Positions 25,868 to 38,930 of a DNA stretch of 64,000 nt are shown here, piece after piece. The notes under the pieces are model-generated. The model was not told where the DNA came from. It searched no databases and saw nothing but the letters and a program-made list of their open reading frames with translations. Position numbers and translations under genes: made by a program. This DNA is from Pomacea canaliculata (Eukaryota > Mollusca > Gastropoda > Architaenioglossa > Ampullariidae): positions 34,666,327-34,730,326 of the forward strand of contig NC_037590.1 in the NCBI RefSeq assembly GCF_003073045.1. The letters are read 5' to 3'. The number at the start of each line of letters is the position of its first letter. The stretch's first letter is position 1.

Positions 25868-28142
25868 CTACAAGCCTGATCAATAAACACATGCAAAGAT
25901 GCTGACTTACCACATGTAACCCTGCGACTGGATAGCAATTGTTGCACAGACGGGAGATACGGGGTTACGTCGCCTAAATGACACGACGTTTTTAGACAGT
26001 TGAAGTACGTTGGCACGTATCTGCAACAATAGGTTTGCTGTCAGCGCGATTTGTTTTCTAAGTATATGTCTCACAGGTGTTGACTTTGATGCAGTGTTTG
26101 CTTGAATGATTGTCTGAGTAAGAGAGTGAGTGAATGATTGAATGAGAGAGTGAATGAGTGAATATGGCGCTTGATGTTTGTATTAGTCATTGTTCATTGT
26201 GTCTCCAGGTGTATTTTCATATGCGCTCATTCACTCACTGCTTCTGTATCAGCATCACTTGAGAACTTACGCGCAAGCTGTGGCCTGGCTGCTCCCTCCA
26301 CTGAGGATCGACTGGAAGTTGTTCAAGCAGGTCGACATACAGATATTTGTTTGCGAGCCGACATAGTCCGTGACACCTGTAAGACAGTCAGAGAATAAGC
26401 TTACACGAAGCAAGTCATCGCAAGAAAACATTTGTGTACACCTCTCACTCATTTAGCGTATTTTAGCTTTACATAGGCTTGGGATCCAACTTTGCTTTCT
26501 TGTTCTTATGTTATGTTTGTATATTTGGTTGAATCTTATCTCCCCTACACAGGCTTTTGTTTCTGAAACCTCTCTGCGTGACTAGTCCCATGGTGCAGTG
26601 TCACGCTTGGCTGAGTAGGTGTGGGTACACAGAAATCAAGTGACCACAGACACAGTTATGAATCTCGTGTCACCTGTAGTTTTGTACAAGCTTTTGTGTT
26701 GGCGCTGACTAACGAAGGACTATGTAGCTAGGCCCTTAGTGTTGTAGGGGTCAACTATCTCTGGTATTCCATGAAGCACGGCATAGACGAGTAATAATTA
26801 TTTTTGCTAAATTTTGAGAGTAGTTGTGTCTGAATAATGGGATTCCTCAGCCTTCCAAGCATATAGGAAAAGTTTGAGGATTCTACATCTACCAAGGTAC
26901 AATGTACCTGTTTGAACATCAGTTTGTTTTATCTGCACACCTTATTCATTACGGATCCCAGTAATTTGACTGCAAGTTGAAGTATTCCCGAAAAGAATGG
27001 GAGGTCAAATTTTTAAAGTAGTCCTTGGTGATTTGTGTTTTCGTTTTAAATAGTATGTCGGTTATGTGATAGCACTGGGTAGTCTTAGGTGTACACATTA
27101 ATAATACGGTGACTAATCCACCCGGGGTGAAGTTACAACTGAACACTGCGCGGTTATGTCAGTAGTGCGTACCGAAAACTTTAAAGCATTTTCTGAACAT
27201 TAAGTTAACATTAAGTGGACATACTTTAGAGAGAGAAAATAAAACAAATAAAGATATCTCAGTCCACCATTCAGTCCTACGATTAACCCATTTTCTCAGT
27301 TAGCCCAGGCAAGAATCTGGGTACTAATCAAGGAGATTATGAATTAAGGTCAAGCGAGGCTATCAGAGAGATATCAATAAACAAATAAAAGGACCATAAA
27401 TAAATAGAATGTTAAAGCTCAGTGGGAAATGGGGTATAGGTAATATTCACGAGATAAAGCAGCTGGCTATGGATATTTTAATGAAAGTCAATAGCGATGT
27501 TTTCCTCTACCTGTACATAATAATTTAGAGTTGTTATTATTTTTAAAAAAGAATAGGTGTAACCATAAGTCCATGTGTAACGATGTGTAAGCTCTGGTGT
27601 GGATTCTGGGTGAAACTTGCGCAAATCTATCCTCTTATTCTTTAATCACCCTAAATGGGTTTTAAATATAATAAAAATTACTTGAAAAATTATATTATTA
27701 AGTATTTGTAATGTCTTTATCTCTCTCATAGCTTTTTTCTCACTTCTAGTATATTTCTAATATTTATCGAAAAAGGTACTTTCTTATACACAATTACAAT
27801 TGTTTAACCACTTTTTTGTTAGATATAAAATTCTCTGATATAAAAATTGACATTACTTGCTATATTATATTTTAATTAATTTTGATTTTTAATGTGCTAG
27901 TCAACTTATTATTTTCGTAAGGACTAAAAATGACAGACATTTATGGTTTTGTTTTTATGTGAGCGAGGAGCATCTGTCGAGTAATTGTGATCTCATTTTG
28001 TCATTTCAGCCTCTCCTGGTGTCGTGTCATTAAATTATTACTTAATTATTAAATTAAATTCCGCAGTTTTATCAAAGAAATCTAAAACAGAACACATACC
28101 TAAGACAAAGACGAGAAGGAGTACGCTTTTCTTGGCGTCCAT
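23344..28142 (-). pseudogene. Two-module six-cysteine gene with a 1-nt deletion in exon A2
   Basis: Minus-strand exons: 1 28142-28100 (43 nt), A1 26376-26271 (106), B1 26020-25911 (110), A2 24594-24475 (120), B2 24081-23972 (110), last 23459-23344 (116). All have AG acceptors and GT donors with phases 1, 2, 1, 2, 1. The total is 605 nt, one short of a whole number of codons. Compared with the inverted plus-strand copy at 51-56 kb, A2 lacks one base upstream of its first cysteine, so reading shifts and soon stops; the downstream exons remain intact. The signal peptide is MDAKKSVLLLVFVLG. The last exon encodes an Asp/Glu/Pro linker and SVLQVIAVLMIAFLL, a good GPI-type tail. Either a young pseudogene or an assembly error; without the deletion the product would be about 201 residues. 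Confidence 0.88.
25793..25866 (+). repeat. GTT/ATT trinucleotide microsatellite
   Basis: A gttattgtt series grades into (att)n inside the B1-A2 intron of the two-module minus-strand gene. Confidence 0.9.
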
Positions 28143-28243
28143 TACGAGGCAGTCGTTCTCTACCTCTGTATGTCAACCCTCGATCTCTTCTCTACAGGCA
28201 AGTCGACCAGTCAAATCCCTTGTGAGTGGTTCATTGTCCTTAG

Positions 28244-31200
28244 GGCAAGAGCTTTGTATTCCTTTTTGTGGTCTCACACACAACACACGGCCTCCGACCG
28301 ACTATGTAGTCTGCTTCACCTGTAGCCACTTGATACTCTGTATTGTGTGACAGGTAGGCTTCGTTTATACATACAGGGAAGGTGGTGGTGGTAGGGACAG
28401 ATGTTTCTGCTGCAGTGTCTCTTATCATGAGATTAGCAGCTAATAAACTAACGACAAATGCAAGAAATTTTAGACAAAACCTCCTAGATGATGCTCAAAA
28501 TATTTTATTTTGAGCAATGTGTGTCGATGTGTCTTTTCTTTCTATCTTGCTTTAATAAAGGTAACAAATCCTACATCAGACCAGGATGGTGAGAAAAGTG
28601 CGTTGTCTGAATCTGTTTCTATCCCGAGAGGGCTGCACGAGGACTAGTGGTCTCTTACTATCCGTCTGAAACTTTTATGGAAAGAAACTGATTATTTAGC
28701 CACATTATACATGGCAATTTTTCTGCTAGATTTTTAAGATAAAGCAGTAACTTTTACTGATTTCAAAATAAAACGCTCCACGACACAAATTCTAGATATA
28801 ATATTGGCGGATGTGACATGAGCTGGTCACAGGTGAATTTAGTCGTGTTGCTGACTGACTTCACCGAGCTGACAGCCGCTGACGCCAAATGACCCTAATC
28901 GTGTATAATCAAATTACACTAGCACAGTGGGGAGTGTCTTACCAAGTTTTCCTTTGTGTTTGTAATTTTAATTGTTAACAGTCCTTTCTTCTCAGTGCTT
29001 AGTGATGGATGGCAACATTTTCCTCAGATGAACTCTACGTTCTTATTTTATTCCTTTTTAATTGCTGCTAGGTATAGCCAAATCACATGACTAAATAGGA
29101 GGCACTAAATGGAGCTTGAACAATATTGTCGTCAAGTGGAACGAGGGAAAGCATTTCGTCGACCCATTTCTCAATCTCACATCGCACCAGCGTTAAAGTC
29201 TCTGTGAAGGGGGACAACTGCGGACGCATTGGGAAGCGTCATGTCACTGACCTTAACTCTCGTCAGTAACCTTATCCAATTATCAAAAAAAAATGTGTAT
29301 TAGTTTTGATAATTAAGGTTATAGGTTTAAGGCATGTTAATTCCGTAATAATATTACAAAGTTCTTGTAATGCACGGACTCTTTCATTACCTATGACATG
29401 CGGTTGTCCCCCGTAAATTTTCAAATCATTGTTGTGCGAAACGGATCTGTGTACCACAACGGTCGCTCAGTAAGACGAGCCTACACCAAAAAAACAAGCT
29501 CTGCTGGTAAGGGAAAGAAGTCACCAACATAGTAGCAAGAGTAATTTCTCAACGGGACTTCTCTCCCTTTGGATTTCATTTTCGCTCTGTGCTAGACTAG
29601 CGTCAAGACCGGCACAGAGAACTCAATTGTACGTAATTGTGGGTGATCGATATCCGATTGTAAAAATCAATATTTAATCAGAGAGGCCTTAAGTTTACAA
29701 GTAGTGGCATCATTTCAGGTAACATCGTAGATGTCACGACATTTTGTGCTGGCCATATTTTGGGCCAAGCTTGGGCCAATGTTTTTAGCTTGGCCCAAGC
29801 TTGGCCAAGTCTTGAGTGTTTGCTGGGATTGACAGCGCTTAAGAAACAGAAAATACAATAGGGCAACTGTGTCGTTGCTCGTGCCTTTGTTGCATTCCGT
29901 TTTATGGGACCTTTTCGAGATCAAGCTTGAACGCGATACATTATTGGGCATTCGAACCTTACCGACTGTAATGCAGACCTGGTCATTTCGTAGAGAAAGT
30001 GACCTTTGGCCTGGTGCCACTGGTCATGACCGACTGTTCGTAACTTGTGGGCTTTGGTGGGGCTCCAAGTCAGTAGACCTCTTGCTTGGGGAACATTAGC
30101 ACAGCAAGGAAGCTAACCGATGGACAATCGGTCTGCATATCAATGGCAGCGACCGTAAAATGATAGAAAAGTTAATAACTATAAACTCGATCTCCGCTGT
30201 AGAGATTTGGACGAAATAATAAGATAGAAGAAACTGAAGATGGGAGTAGGGGTGGTAATCGACGAAAAGAAAAGAAAAACGGGAGTCACTCTCCAAACGA
30301 AACATGTTTCATTGTGGAGCAATCTTTGTTCCCCAAACGAAACACTCTAATACATGCTTGAATGTGTTGAAATAGGTCATAATAGGGAAACATGGGGGTC
30401 CACATTTGGATATGCTCGAATTCATGCCATTTAACGAAAGGCTTGTAAACATTGCTCTCAAGAACATTATAGACAAGCAGCGAGGCACATAAAAGAAAAG
30501 AAAGATTGATTTTTAAGGACAGGAAGGAATAAAATGAATTAAAAAAATCAGTGATGCTAAAAAAAGAGAAAAACATGAACATTGTAGACAGAGATTGACT
30601 TTAAAACGAATCGACATAAAGACAATGGTTTGTCATCAAACAAGGAAGCGGTTGTAGTTAGTGGTAGTGGTCGTCGTCTATGTGACAGCATAGTGTGTTC
30701 ACTGGGACAACAACTGAGGAGCTATCGTATGACATCACATGACCACCAGCTCTTCAATGTAAGCTACATGCTGCAGTAGAATACAAAGGCGGAGCTGAAA
30801 CGCGGAACAAGTTTTTATTTGTTAGAACTATTTTCACATTCGAAAATAAAACCAGGCAGGCGCCAGCTTGAAGGGCTGGTCGCCCAGGACGTGTTCGGAC
30901 GCATGCGCAATGCATCTTTCGGCAGGATCTTCTTTACATCTTATCGGGCCTCGAGGAATCTCATAGAAGTCTCAATTTATTGACGAGCAGCACTTTGTGG
31001 CACTTTTATGGATTTACGACCAGCAATCAACAAAAGTGTGGTTGAACGAGTGACATTCCTTCGTTGTAAAAAAAAAAATATTGTGGGTTTAGAGAGAGAG
31101 AAGGTGGAATGCACAACGTATTGTCACGTGTTCGCAGAGAAAGCTGATTCGAGGTATCTTACACGTGTGCTGTGTGCGGTTTGTACACTAGTAACAGTTT

Positions 31201-34060
31201 CACATTTAGAAGTCCCTTCCATTCTTAAGTGGCTGAGTCCTCAAATAGCTACTTCTCCTCGATATGTCCTTGTTGTACTTCCTCTTTCTTTGTCTTCGAT
31301 ACTTCAATCTTCACATTGTTAAAGAAAAAATACTGTTACTTTGATGCTGCAGATACTGTAGAAACTTTTATATTTTTACCCTATTTCCTATTTGCAGCTA
31401 TTCTGGTCCTTATTTGTCCACTAGTTTTGTGGGTGGCTTACTGAGCGTGCATTAGAGTTTATTTTCTTTGATTACTGACATCCTCACAAGTTAGCCTCGT
31501 AAGACAATTATCTCAGTTTGAACTATATCTCCCTTCTCATTCCTCGACATCACTTGTACGTGTGTGTGCGCTTGTATGAATGCTTGCCTCCAAGACTGTT
31601 TCAAATAGTTCCTTGAATGCGGTAAAACGATTGAGAAGCAGCTCATTCATTTTTATGTCATTTACTTTATTTGTTCCCAACATTTGTACTAAAACATTTT
31701 CTGCACAGCCGTGGGTCCAACAAAGTTTAATATTGCTGGTATACCTCATGCAATGTAACCTGCTTCACATGTCTGCAAAAAATAATCACAATATTCGAAA
31801 TAAATGCCCCTCTTCAGAACAAAATGGTTCAAACCAAATATTTTAGCAAGCTGTGCATGTTAGGTGAGATTAGAAGGGAGAAAGTGTGTTTGGTGGCGAG
31901 AGAGAAAAAGAGAGAAGAGGTTTTATTGTCAGGCAGGTTGTAAATTTACTTACATTGACTATTACATTCTCTAGGATGAATGCAGAGAGAACCACACGAG
32001 TTGTTTACTCCCTTCCAGCCTACAGTTAAGTATCTAAAAAATAATAACAAATCTTGTGTGTTTTGAAGCATAGAGACCGCTCTCTCGTGGCTGTTGTCAT
32101 GGCGATCTTAACAAAATAATATCTCAAACATTAATTTCATGCACTATGTTCATACATTGCATTTGACCCTGTGAATCCTCCTCCCCAAGGTGACGAAGCA
32201 GCTGGATACGTGTAGTAACATAAAGACCATCAAAATGTATAGCCTGACATAATAATGCTGTTATTAAGCTTTTGTATCTTTTTTTATTTAATTTTTATAA
32301 CAGCAGTTTTATGCTTGCTGCCTTGGCTCGTGTTCATCTGCTGGGTAGTGTCTTTTCGACTTTACCTCCGCAGATTATGTTATTTTGCTCTGTTGTTTTG
32401 TAAGGTCTGTCAGCAAGTAAAGCTCTTACAGACTTCGATATTTTCTTTGAATCTTTTTAAACTGCTTTCGTAAAATGTAGTTTAGTTGATATGATTTTTT
32501 TTTCTCCACACACATACATGCACGCGCGCGCGCGCGGTGGCTTTCCATTAAAAACACTGATGATAAGTTTGCTGCTTAATTAATTTCTTTTTCTCTTTAT
32601 TATTATTAATTTTTTGTCATCAGCCATCCATCGACTTTCACTTCCCGTGGCTGAGAGAAAATCATTTGGTGTGGGGTGCTTTGAAGACAAATGTACGTAC
32701 ACGAGCCCCACCCCTCTGATGATGATCCCGACTACAATACTTTGGAGCGTGGATAAATACACTAAATGCACAGACGTTCTCTGCTCCCCTGGACATCAAC
32801 CACTTCTACCTCTCACAAGTAGCCAAAATTCCGGTGACGAAAAGGTTAGCGCCTGTCACCAATGCAGAGGAAGGGCTGTCAAGAGTTCAGATCTCGTCTC
32901 GGGCACACTGCTCTGCATGTGCCATCTGTTATCGTGTTTATCGTTCAGTTGTCGCTGACTAGTCCCTTGTGGCAAGCTTGTCTAATCCAAGAGCTTCGAC
33001 TATAAACAATATTTATATGGCTCATTCCCCTTCCCCAGGGAGCCAACCTCAATGCTCAATGTGACAAGATGTAAAGGGCAGTAGTTGTTAGGGCTGTTCT
33101 CGCACTGCCAGTCTCTCTTGTGAATCAACGCCTGTTGTGAAGTGAGGAGAAGCACTCAAGACGATATTGCGACAGTCCGATGACATCCTCCTCGAAGTGC
33201 CCATTCTACTATCAGTTGTCACTTCCTGGTCGATCTGCCAAACACGTCAGATAGCGACACAGATTCGAGCATTGGCACTGCCCCGATCCTAAACTAGACT
33301 GTGGAGTACGTAATAGTATGCACCAGGATGATCAATGCCACAAACACCATCTTGATTTCCGACTCCAGTACTTTGGAGTGCTGGCTAACTCTACAGATGT
33401 TCTCTTCTCTTTGAGAACGACGACTTCTGTTGGCATTGATATCCAGCATCTTCACAGGTAGTCTTGGTCACGTGGTCCTTTGATTTCCAGGGTGCCTGCA
33501 GGCAGTCCTGACTTCCTTGTCACTGACTCGCCCGTGCATCAAGGCTCTCCAGAATCTTGACCTCTTGGCTTAGAGCTGGGTCTTGAGATAAAAGTGAAGT
33601 TGGCGTTGGAGATAGCTGAAGTCGCTTTGAGAGCTAACCCTGTGCTTCGTGCCCACTGGGTAGGTGCCGAAAAGTCTTCCAATGTCCTCTCTTCCATGCT
33701 TCACTTCGCCCATCAAAGGGATTTCATTGGTCAACAACTCACCTAGCATTCTTCATTTAATAAACAAATAGCCAGCTACTTTTTTCGATTGATAACGACA
33801 CACTTATTTCACAATAATCTCTAGACAGCGTTTTACAATTCTCCAAAATCAATAACAAAGGAGTACGCACACACGTACACACACAAACATACAGAAACGT
33901 ATGCGAGATAGAAAACAAGTTCTTTGGCATGCTTTTATGTTACATTTAGGACGACTTGTGTGTCACTGTACTTGTGGTGAGCAGATTTATTAGTAGTTGT
34001 AAAACCAACAAAAACTTTTCCTTATCGCCGAAGATTGCTCTTGCTGAGAAATATATGATT
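28244..34060. other. Gene-poor stretch
   Basis: No splice-supported exon was recognised in almost 6 kb. It holds a palindromic ggcccaagc patch (29751-29811), a CG repeat (32521-32536), a degenerate SINE-like piece (about 32870-32950, sharing ctcgtctcgggcac with the 63.2 kb SINE), and two related blocks near 32690-32810 and 33330-33430 that share a 'tactttggag' core. Confidence 0.45.
29751..29811. repeat. Short palindromic GGCCCAAGC repeat
   Basis: ttgggccaagc and its reverse complement alternate (ttgggccaagcttgggccaa, then agcttggcccaagcttggcc), giving overlapping hairpin potential. Confidence 0.7.
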
Positions 34061-34068
34061 ATGAATAA

Positions 34069-34226
34069 TCATAAAACAAACGGATTATGCTCTGTCCGCA
34101 AAATACCTTGTACCTCTGGGATAAGAGCACTACGCAGCTCTTCACTCCAAGTACTCGTGTAGTTGGAGACAAGGTTTGTGAAGACTTCAAGTAATGCTGC
34201 CTGTACATTTGACACTTGAAACATAT
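34069..34226 (-). CDS. Possible last exon of an unidentified gene
   Basis: On the minus strand a TTTTTCTAG acceptor is followed by a 158-nt phase-1 open stretch ending in TGA. It encodes a helical-looking segment that begins MFQVSNVQAALLEVFTN and contains TSTWSEELRSALIPEVQG. It has no cysteines or hydrophobic tail. No partner exons were found, so it may be chance. Confidence 0.25.
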
Positions 34227-34942
34227 CTAGAAAAAGAATGTCTAGTGATTATTTGTAAATGCCAAGTGTTAAAACAAAGTAACGATTAAAAGAAAAAAAA
34301 AAAGAATTGCTGCATGGAGGAGACTCAGGTTTCTGACCACTCATAACATGACCATGTGTAATGATCTTTCCCAAAGCTAAAAACTCATATGTTAGGCTTT
34401 ATAAACAAACTGGAGTTTTCTGATAAAGTTAGAAAATTTATTTGAAAATAATTCGTGGTTTAAGGTTTTCATAATAAGTAATGTTCCTTGTCCTTCAGCT
34501 TTGCTGACAGGGTATCAGTAGCATGTGGGATTTTGAGTGCATGCGCGGGCACACACACACACGCACGCTGCATAATGCACACGGTAAACAGAGGCTAAAA
34601 TATTTTGTTGCCAAGTAAATTAAAAAGTCAACTTCCATGTGATGTAGAATCTAGCAGCTCGAGTGTTAGGTCACCTTTACTTCAAACATAACTTCTAACA
34701 AAGCCGGTAGACATCCCGAAAAGGAGTGAAACAGGAGAGTATGTTCGTCGGTCTTTATTACTCTGTACTTAATCGACAAGCAGAACAGGGAAATGAATTT
34801 TGTTTTACAACCTTCTGCAAGATGGCATGAAGAAGTGGGTGTAACAAAGAGATTTCCTGGTCACTGTTTGCAGCAACGAATGTTGCAACGGCAACCACCC
34901 TTTGATTGACATCTGACTCTGAAAAACTAGCTCAAGCACGGG

Positions 34943-34950
34943 TATATAAG
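34943..34950 (+). promoter_or_regulatory. Likely TATA box of the 35070-37040 gene
   Basis: TATATAAG lies about 125 bp upstream of the ATG at 35070. Confidence 0.55.
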
Positions 34951-35069
34951 CGATGATACTAGCTATCATAAAACCACAGTTCTTCCTACAAACTGCAAGT
35001 TTCTTTTTCAGTTGTAACATCTGTCGTGTCACAGATTTTCTGTTTGCAGCTATCACTATTGTTGTCACC

Positions 35070-37040
35070 ATGAAGTACATGCTGATATTCCTCCTTTTAG
35101 GTAATGTATCGAAGGATACCTTTCAGAAATAATATTTTAGCTTATGCATGATAGATAGTTCATGTGTATTGGTTAAACATTTTAGAGCAAATATTTATAC
35201 CGCCCTAGGAAAAATATACTGGTATGTATATGTTTTTAAATACTTATGTGCTCAGGGATTTCTCTGAAACTTGGAATATGGTTTTAACGGATTTAACGTG
35301 AATGCAGAGTTCAGCAACAGAGGACACCATGTTTTTGATTTTCCTTTCAAATTAGTAAGGGTTAGTAGTTTCAAGATCCTCAGGCTATGTCCTCGAATAT
35401 AACGAAACAGTGTGTCACACGCCTTTGTAGTATTTTTCTTTTACGATTAAACACTTTTCTTACGAACACATAACGAAAACTATTTGTCCTGTAATTAAAA
35501 CGTTTCGTGAATTCATTGCAGCTTTCTTCGTGAACTCCACAAAAGGAATTGGGAGCTGCTTAAGTTGTACTTTTAACCCAGCAGAAAAAGACGTGGCTCG
35601 CATGTGCGCGTAAGTAAAACCTTAATTTGACAAGATACATACATTGGTTTGAATTTTGTTTTCTGAGAGATTAATATCTACATCATCTTATTAAAGTAGC
35701 TAGCCATGTGGTAGCTTTGAGGGTAGGGACTCGCGGTTTAAAGTGAGTGATGTGAACAGTGTATGTAACGTATGTTATCGTAGGTAGTAAGAGGTACACC
35801 ACAGCTGTCACCCACGTGCCAGAAAAATGTGGTAACAGCTAGTGTAACACAGGAAACTAGATTGGCCAGTATTTTTACTCCTACCACACTTTCACTGATG
35901 TATGTATACATCTTAACAACCAATCACTCTATGAAAGCGGTCACAAAGTCAATGGAAAGTTTATTCTTGTCACACAATTATACAGACTTTGTCTTTCTAC
36001 CTTATTTTAATTTTCCTTTCCCAGACTCTCTCCAGATATGAACCAATGGTGGTGTCGAACGTATTAAGGAAAAACGTTTAGGTTTCAATGCTATGTGCGA
36101 CTAAACCAAAGTTAACTTCTGGTAACAAAAAGAAGAGAAGCATGGCAACGCCTACCATTTTAGCTTAATTTATCTTTTACTTGGGTGAATGTATTGCTAA
36201 TTGATAACTTCTGTTTGAGATTTGATTTGTAAATCTTTGTGTTATGTGTATACTATTATTTTTAGCAGAAACATAAATCAAATCTGTGTATCCGAAGAAG
36301 TAATCTATCCACAACCCTCACCAAAGCAAAGAACATACACACATATACAGGCACGCGCTCGCACACACGTGAACAAGCATTATGGAAATCAGTGTGTTTT
36401 ACTTACCTGACATTTTGTGTATAAAGAGAGCACAAATGGGGTTGTTGCAGATCTCTTCGGGCTTATCTGCAATGCCTTCGGGACTGTGGAGCAAATACTG
36501 GAGATAGTTCGGAAACAGAGTTGGACAAACTGTTGAATGAACGTTGTGGTAGGTCATTTCGTTCACCTAACGGTTGAAATCCATACTTAAAACTTAAAAT
36601 TACAGTTTTAAAACTCAAAATTGGTCGGAGTAAAATTACTCCTACTCTAACCCTATCCATTAACCACAGTTACATAAATTGTACTTTTATGGCGGGATTG
36701 CACGGGCAAAAAAACTATGCTGATGGGATTGCCCCTGTGGATTAATTAATTTGTGTTGTATTGTTTTTAGTTCTACTAGAAAACACATCTATTCTAACAG
36801 AAGTTAAGAAACCTTCCTCGTGACTCCTTTTGTCATGTACAAGAAATATACAAGTGAAAGTGGGATGAGGTATTTATCCTGTTTAATTTAGAAAACAAAA
36901 ATGAACTAATCTTTATATGTGGCTGTTAGAGCTAATTGTGTAATTGTAATTCACTTTCAGGTACAGCTGGTCTGTCTGCCAGTCTTCTGACTGTCCTCGG
37001 TGCCTTGCTGCTCACTGTTTATAGAAATATCGGCCTGTGA
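35070..37040 (+). CDS. Single-module six-cysteine, GPI-like protein (complete, 98 aa)
   Basis: Four exons: 35070-35100 (31 nt), 35522-35609 (88), 36451-36548 (98) and 36961-37040 (80). All have AG acceptors and GT donors (GTAATG, GTAAGT, GTAGGT). Phases are 1, 2, 1 and the 297-nt sum gives 98 residues plus TGA. Residues 1-19 (MKYMLIFLLLAFFVNSTKG) form a signal peptide. Cysteines are at 23, 26, 39, 48, 52 and 72 (x2, x12, x8, x3, x19), the most compact module in the cluster. The C-terminus is GTAGLSASLLTVLGALLLTV, then YRNIGL, fitting a GPI-attachment signal that ends with a short polar tail. No known family recognised. Intact splice sites and frame argue that it is functional. A cell-surface or shed protein is inferred. 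Confidence 0.88.
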
Positions 37041-38124
37041 TTTCCTCCTCTTCTTCTTTTTTGTATCAGTTTAGTTTTTAATCATATATATTGTATTATA
37101 TATGAACTTTGCCGTAAAAGATAATTAGTTCATCATTCCTAAAAAAGAACTTTCGTAAAGATCAATGTCATGCTCTCTTTTCTTAAGTCAGTTTAAAAGA
37201 TATTTAAATGTTCTTAAAATATCACAAAGCATTCTTTGTATAAAAATTAATGAGATGAATTATTAGATTTCAGCAGTTTTTGATGCATTGCAGTACGAGC
37301 AAATGGATTTTAAAATTAATTTAAGAAATGAGTGCATTCTGCATTTCTTCAATAAGATATGTCAACGTGTGATCACAGTGGATGTTGTCACGATTCACAC
37401 TAAATGACACTCGAGCTGATAGACTCCAGTTGCATACCACTTATCATTTAAGATAAAAGCTCAAAGACCATATCCACTGGTTATGAGTATCTCGAGTAGC
37501 ATTCCCAAGTGACAACATCTTGAATTAAGTGACATACATAAGATTTAATAATGTGTGAAGAAGCTAAGAAAAATGAAGAACTTTTCATTAATGACTATAT
37601 GTCGACCCTGAAGAAAAAAATAACTGTTACAGCAGTGACACAGAATACCAAAGATATATTTTCGTCAGGATTTTATCCATCATAGATAAGAATTAACTAC
37701 TAAGCAGCTTTGTAATACATAAACACTTCACATCTGGTAATTAGAATTTTACTATTTTGGGAGACTGCCCGTCACACTTTTATAGTTTAAGTTATATGCA
37801 TCAAAAGAAAAAAAAATGCGGAGACCTAAGTAAAACAATTAGTTTACACTTTTTTAGTACATTTCAAATAAAAGTGTGTTTTCACAAATTGTTGGTTATG
37901 TTACTTTTAATTTTAAAGTTTTTTTTTTACCACAGCGCTTTTCCAATGGCAAAATGCTTCTCGGCTTCAGTCTCCAATGACAACATTTCCCTTTTGCTTC
38001 TTCAAGTTGTCTTTTTTTTGTGTTGAGGTTTCACAAATCTGTGTTTTCATTTAGAATGAAGTGATTTAATATTGTATTCCAGTGAGTTAGAGGGGTTGAG
38101 TGTCGGTTGCTAAATTATCATCCG

Positions 38125-38170
38125 TCTGACTGACTGACTGACTGACTGACTGACTGACTGACTGATTGAC
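38125..38170 (+). repeat. (ACTG)n microsatellite
   Basis: About ten tandem tgac/actg units ending in actgattgac. Confidence 0.95.
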
Positions 38171-38835
38171 GCGGGCAATACAGGCTTTCCAATGCTTGAC
38201 AAGAAGGTGAAAATTACCTGAAAAGCACGGGAAAATAAAAACCTGAGAGAAACTATGTGCACAATACTTGCACGCCTGTGTATTTCTTTATTTCGGTTAA
38301 ATTCAATCATTCAAGGTAAGGAACTACTGCATGCTTGAGTTTTGTTATCATTTTACTTTTTGTGACTTTTTTCTCTTTCTGATTTGGAAAACTAGGGGAG
38401 ATAACCTTTGGTTTGCTAGTCCTAGAGCAGCAGTGATCTCCCCTGATCAAGCACATAAGTTCTCATAGCTGGCCACATTGCATCTGGCACTGGGCTCTAA
38501 CAATTTCTATATTTAATATAGCTCTGTTTTATATCACATAGGTCACACGATGCACTCATTTTATTGCACTAATGACATAAACCGTCTGTGTTGCCTACAA
38601 AAGAAAAGACAAATAATTCACTTTTGATTAAGTGATGCTGACCACCTGTCAACATTAAATATTTCCTAAATATCGGTAAGATATTTGCAACAAGCACAGA
38701 TAATGAATGAAAGGGCAGCTAAAACATCTAAAGAGTACATCAACAAGAAGTTAGATTTGCTGGTGTTATGGCAAGAATGTAGAAAAAGTTTATTTACCAT
38801 TTTTCTTTGAATTTCAAAGATATATCATAGAAAAG

Positions 38836-38930
38836 AAAGCTTAATGAGCCTCTTTAAAATGTAGATTTTTTCTTTGATACATCTTTGAAAAACTACATTT
38901 TAAAGATGTTCATTCAGCTTTTTTTAAATA
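38836..38930. repeat. Imperfect inverted repeat (hairpin, MITE-like)
   Basis: The left arm aaagcttaatgagcctcttt continues into aaaatgtag. The right arm, reverse complemented, reads aaagctgaatgaacatcttt and then aaaatgtag. It lies in sequence absent from the duplicated block at 46.8 kb, consistent with a small mobile hairpin. Confidence 0.6.

Larger units (their letters stand above)
23344..28243 (-). repeat. Inverted segmental duplication, arm 1
   Basis: Partner of 51030-55850 on the plus strand. Beyond the six exons, similarity extends into introns: 26540-26680 matches 52530-52690, 27270-27320 matches 51900-51970, and 23590-23720 matches 55440-55560. It also includes a promoter block at 28221-28243 (AAGGACAATGAACCACTCAC on the minus strand). 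Confidence 0.85.
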
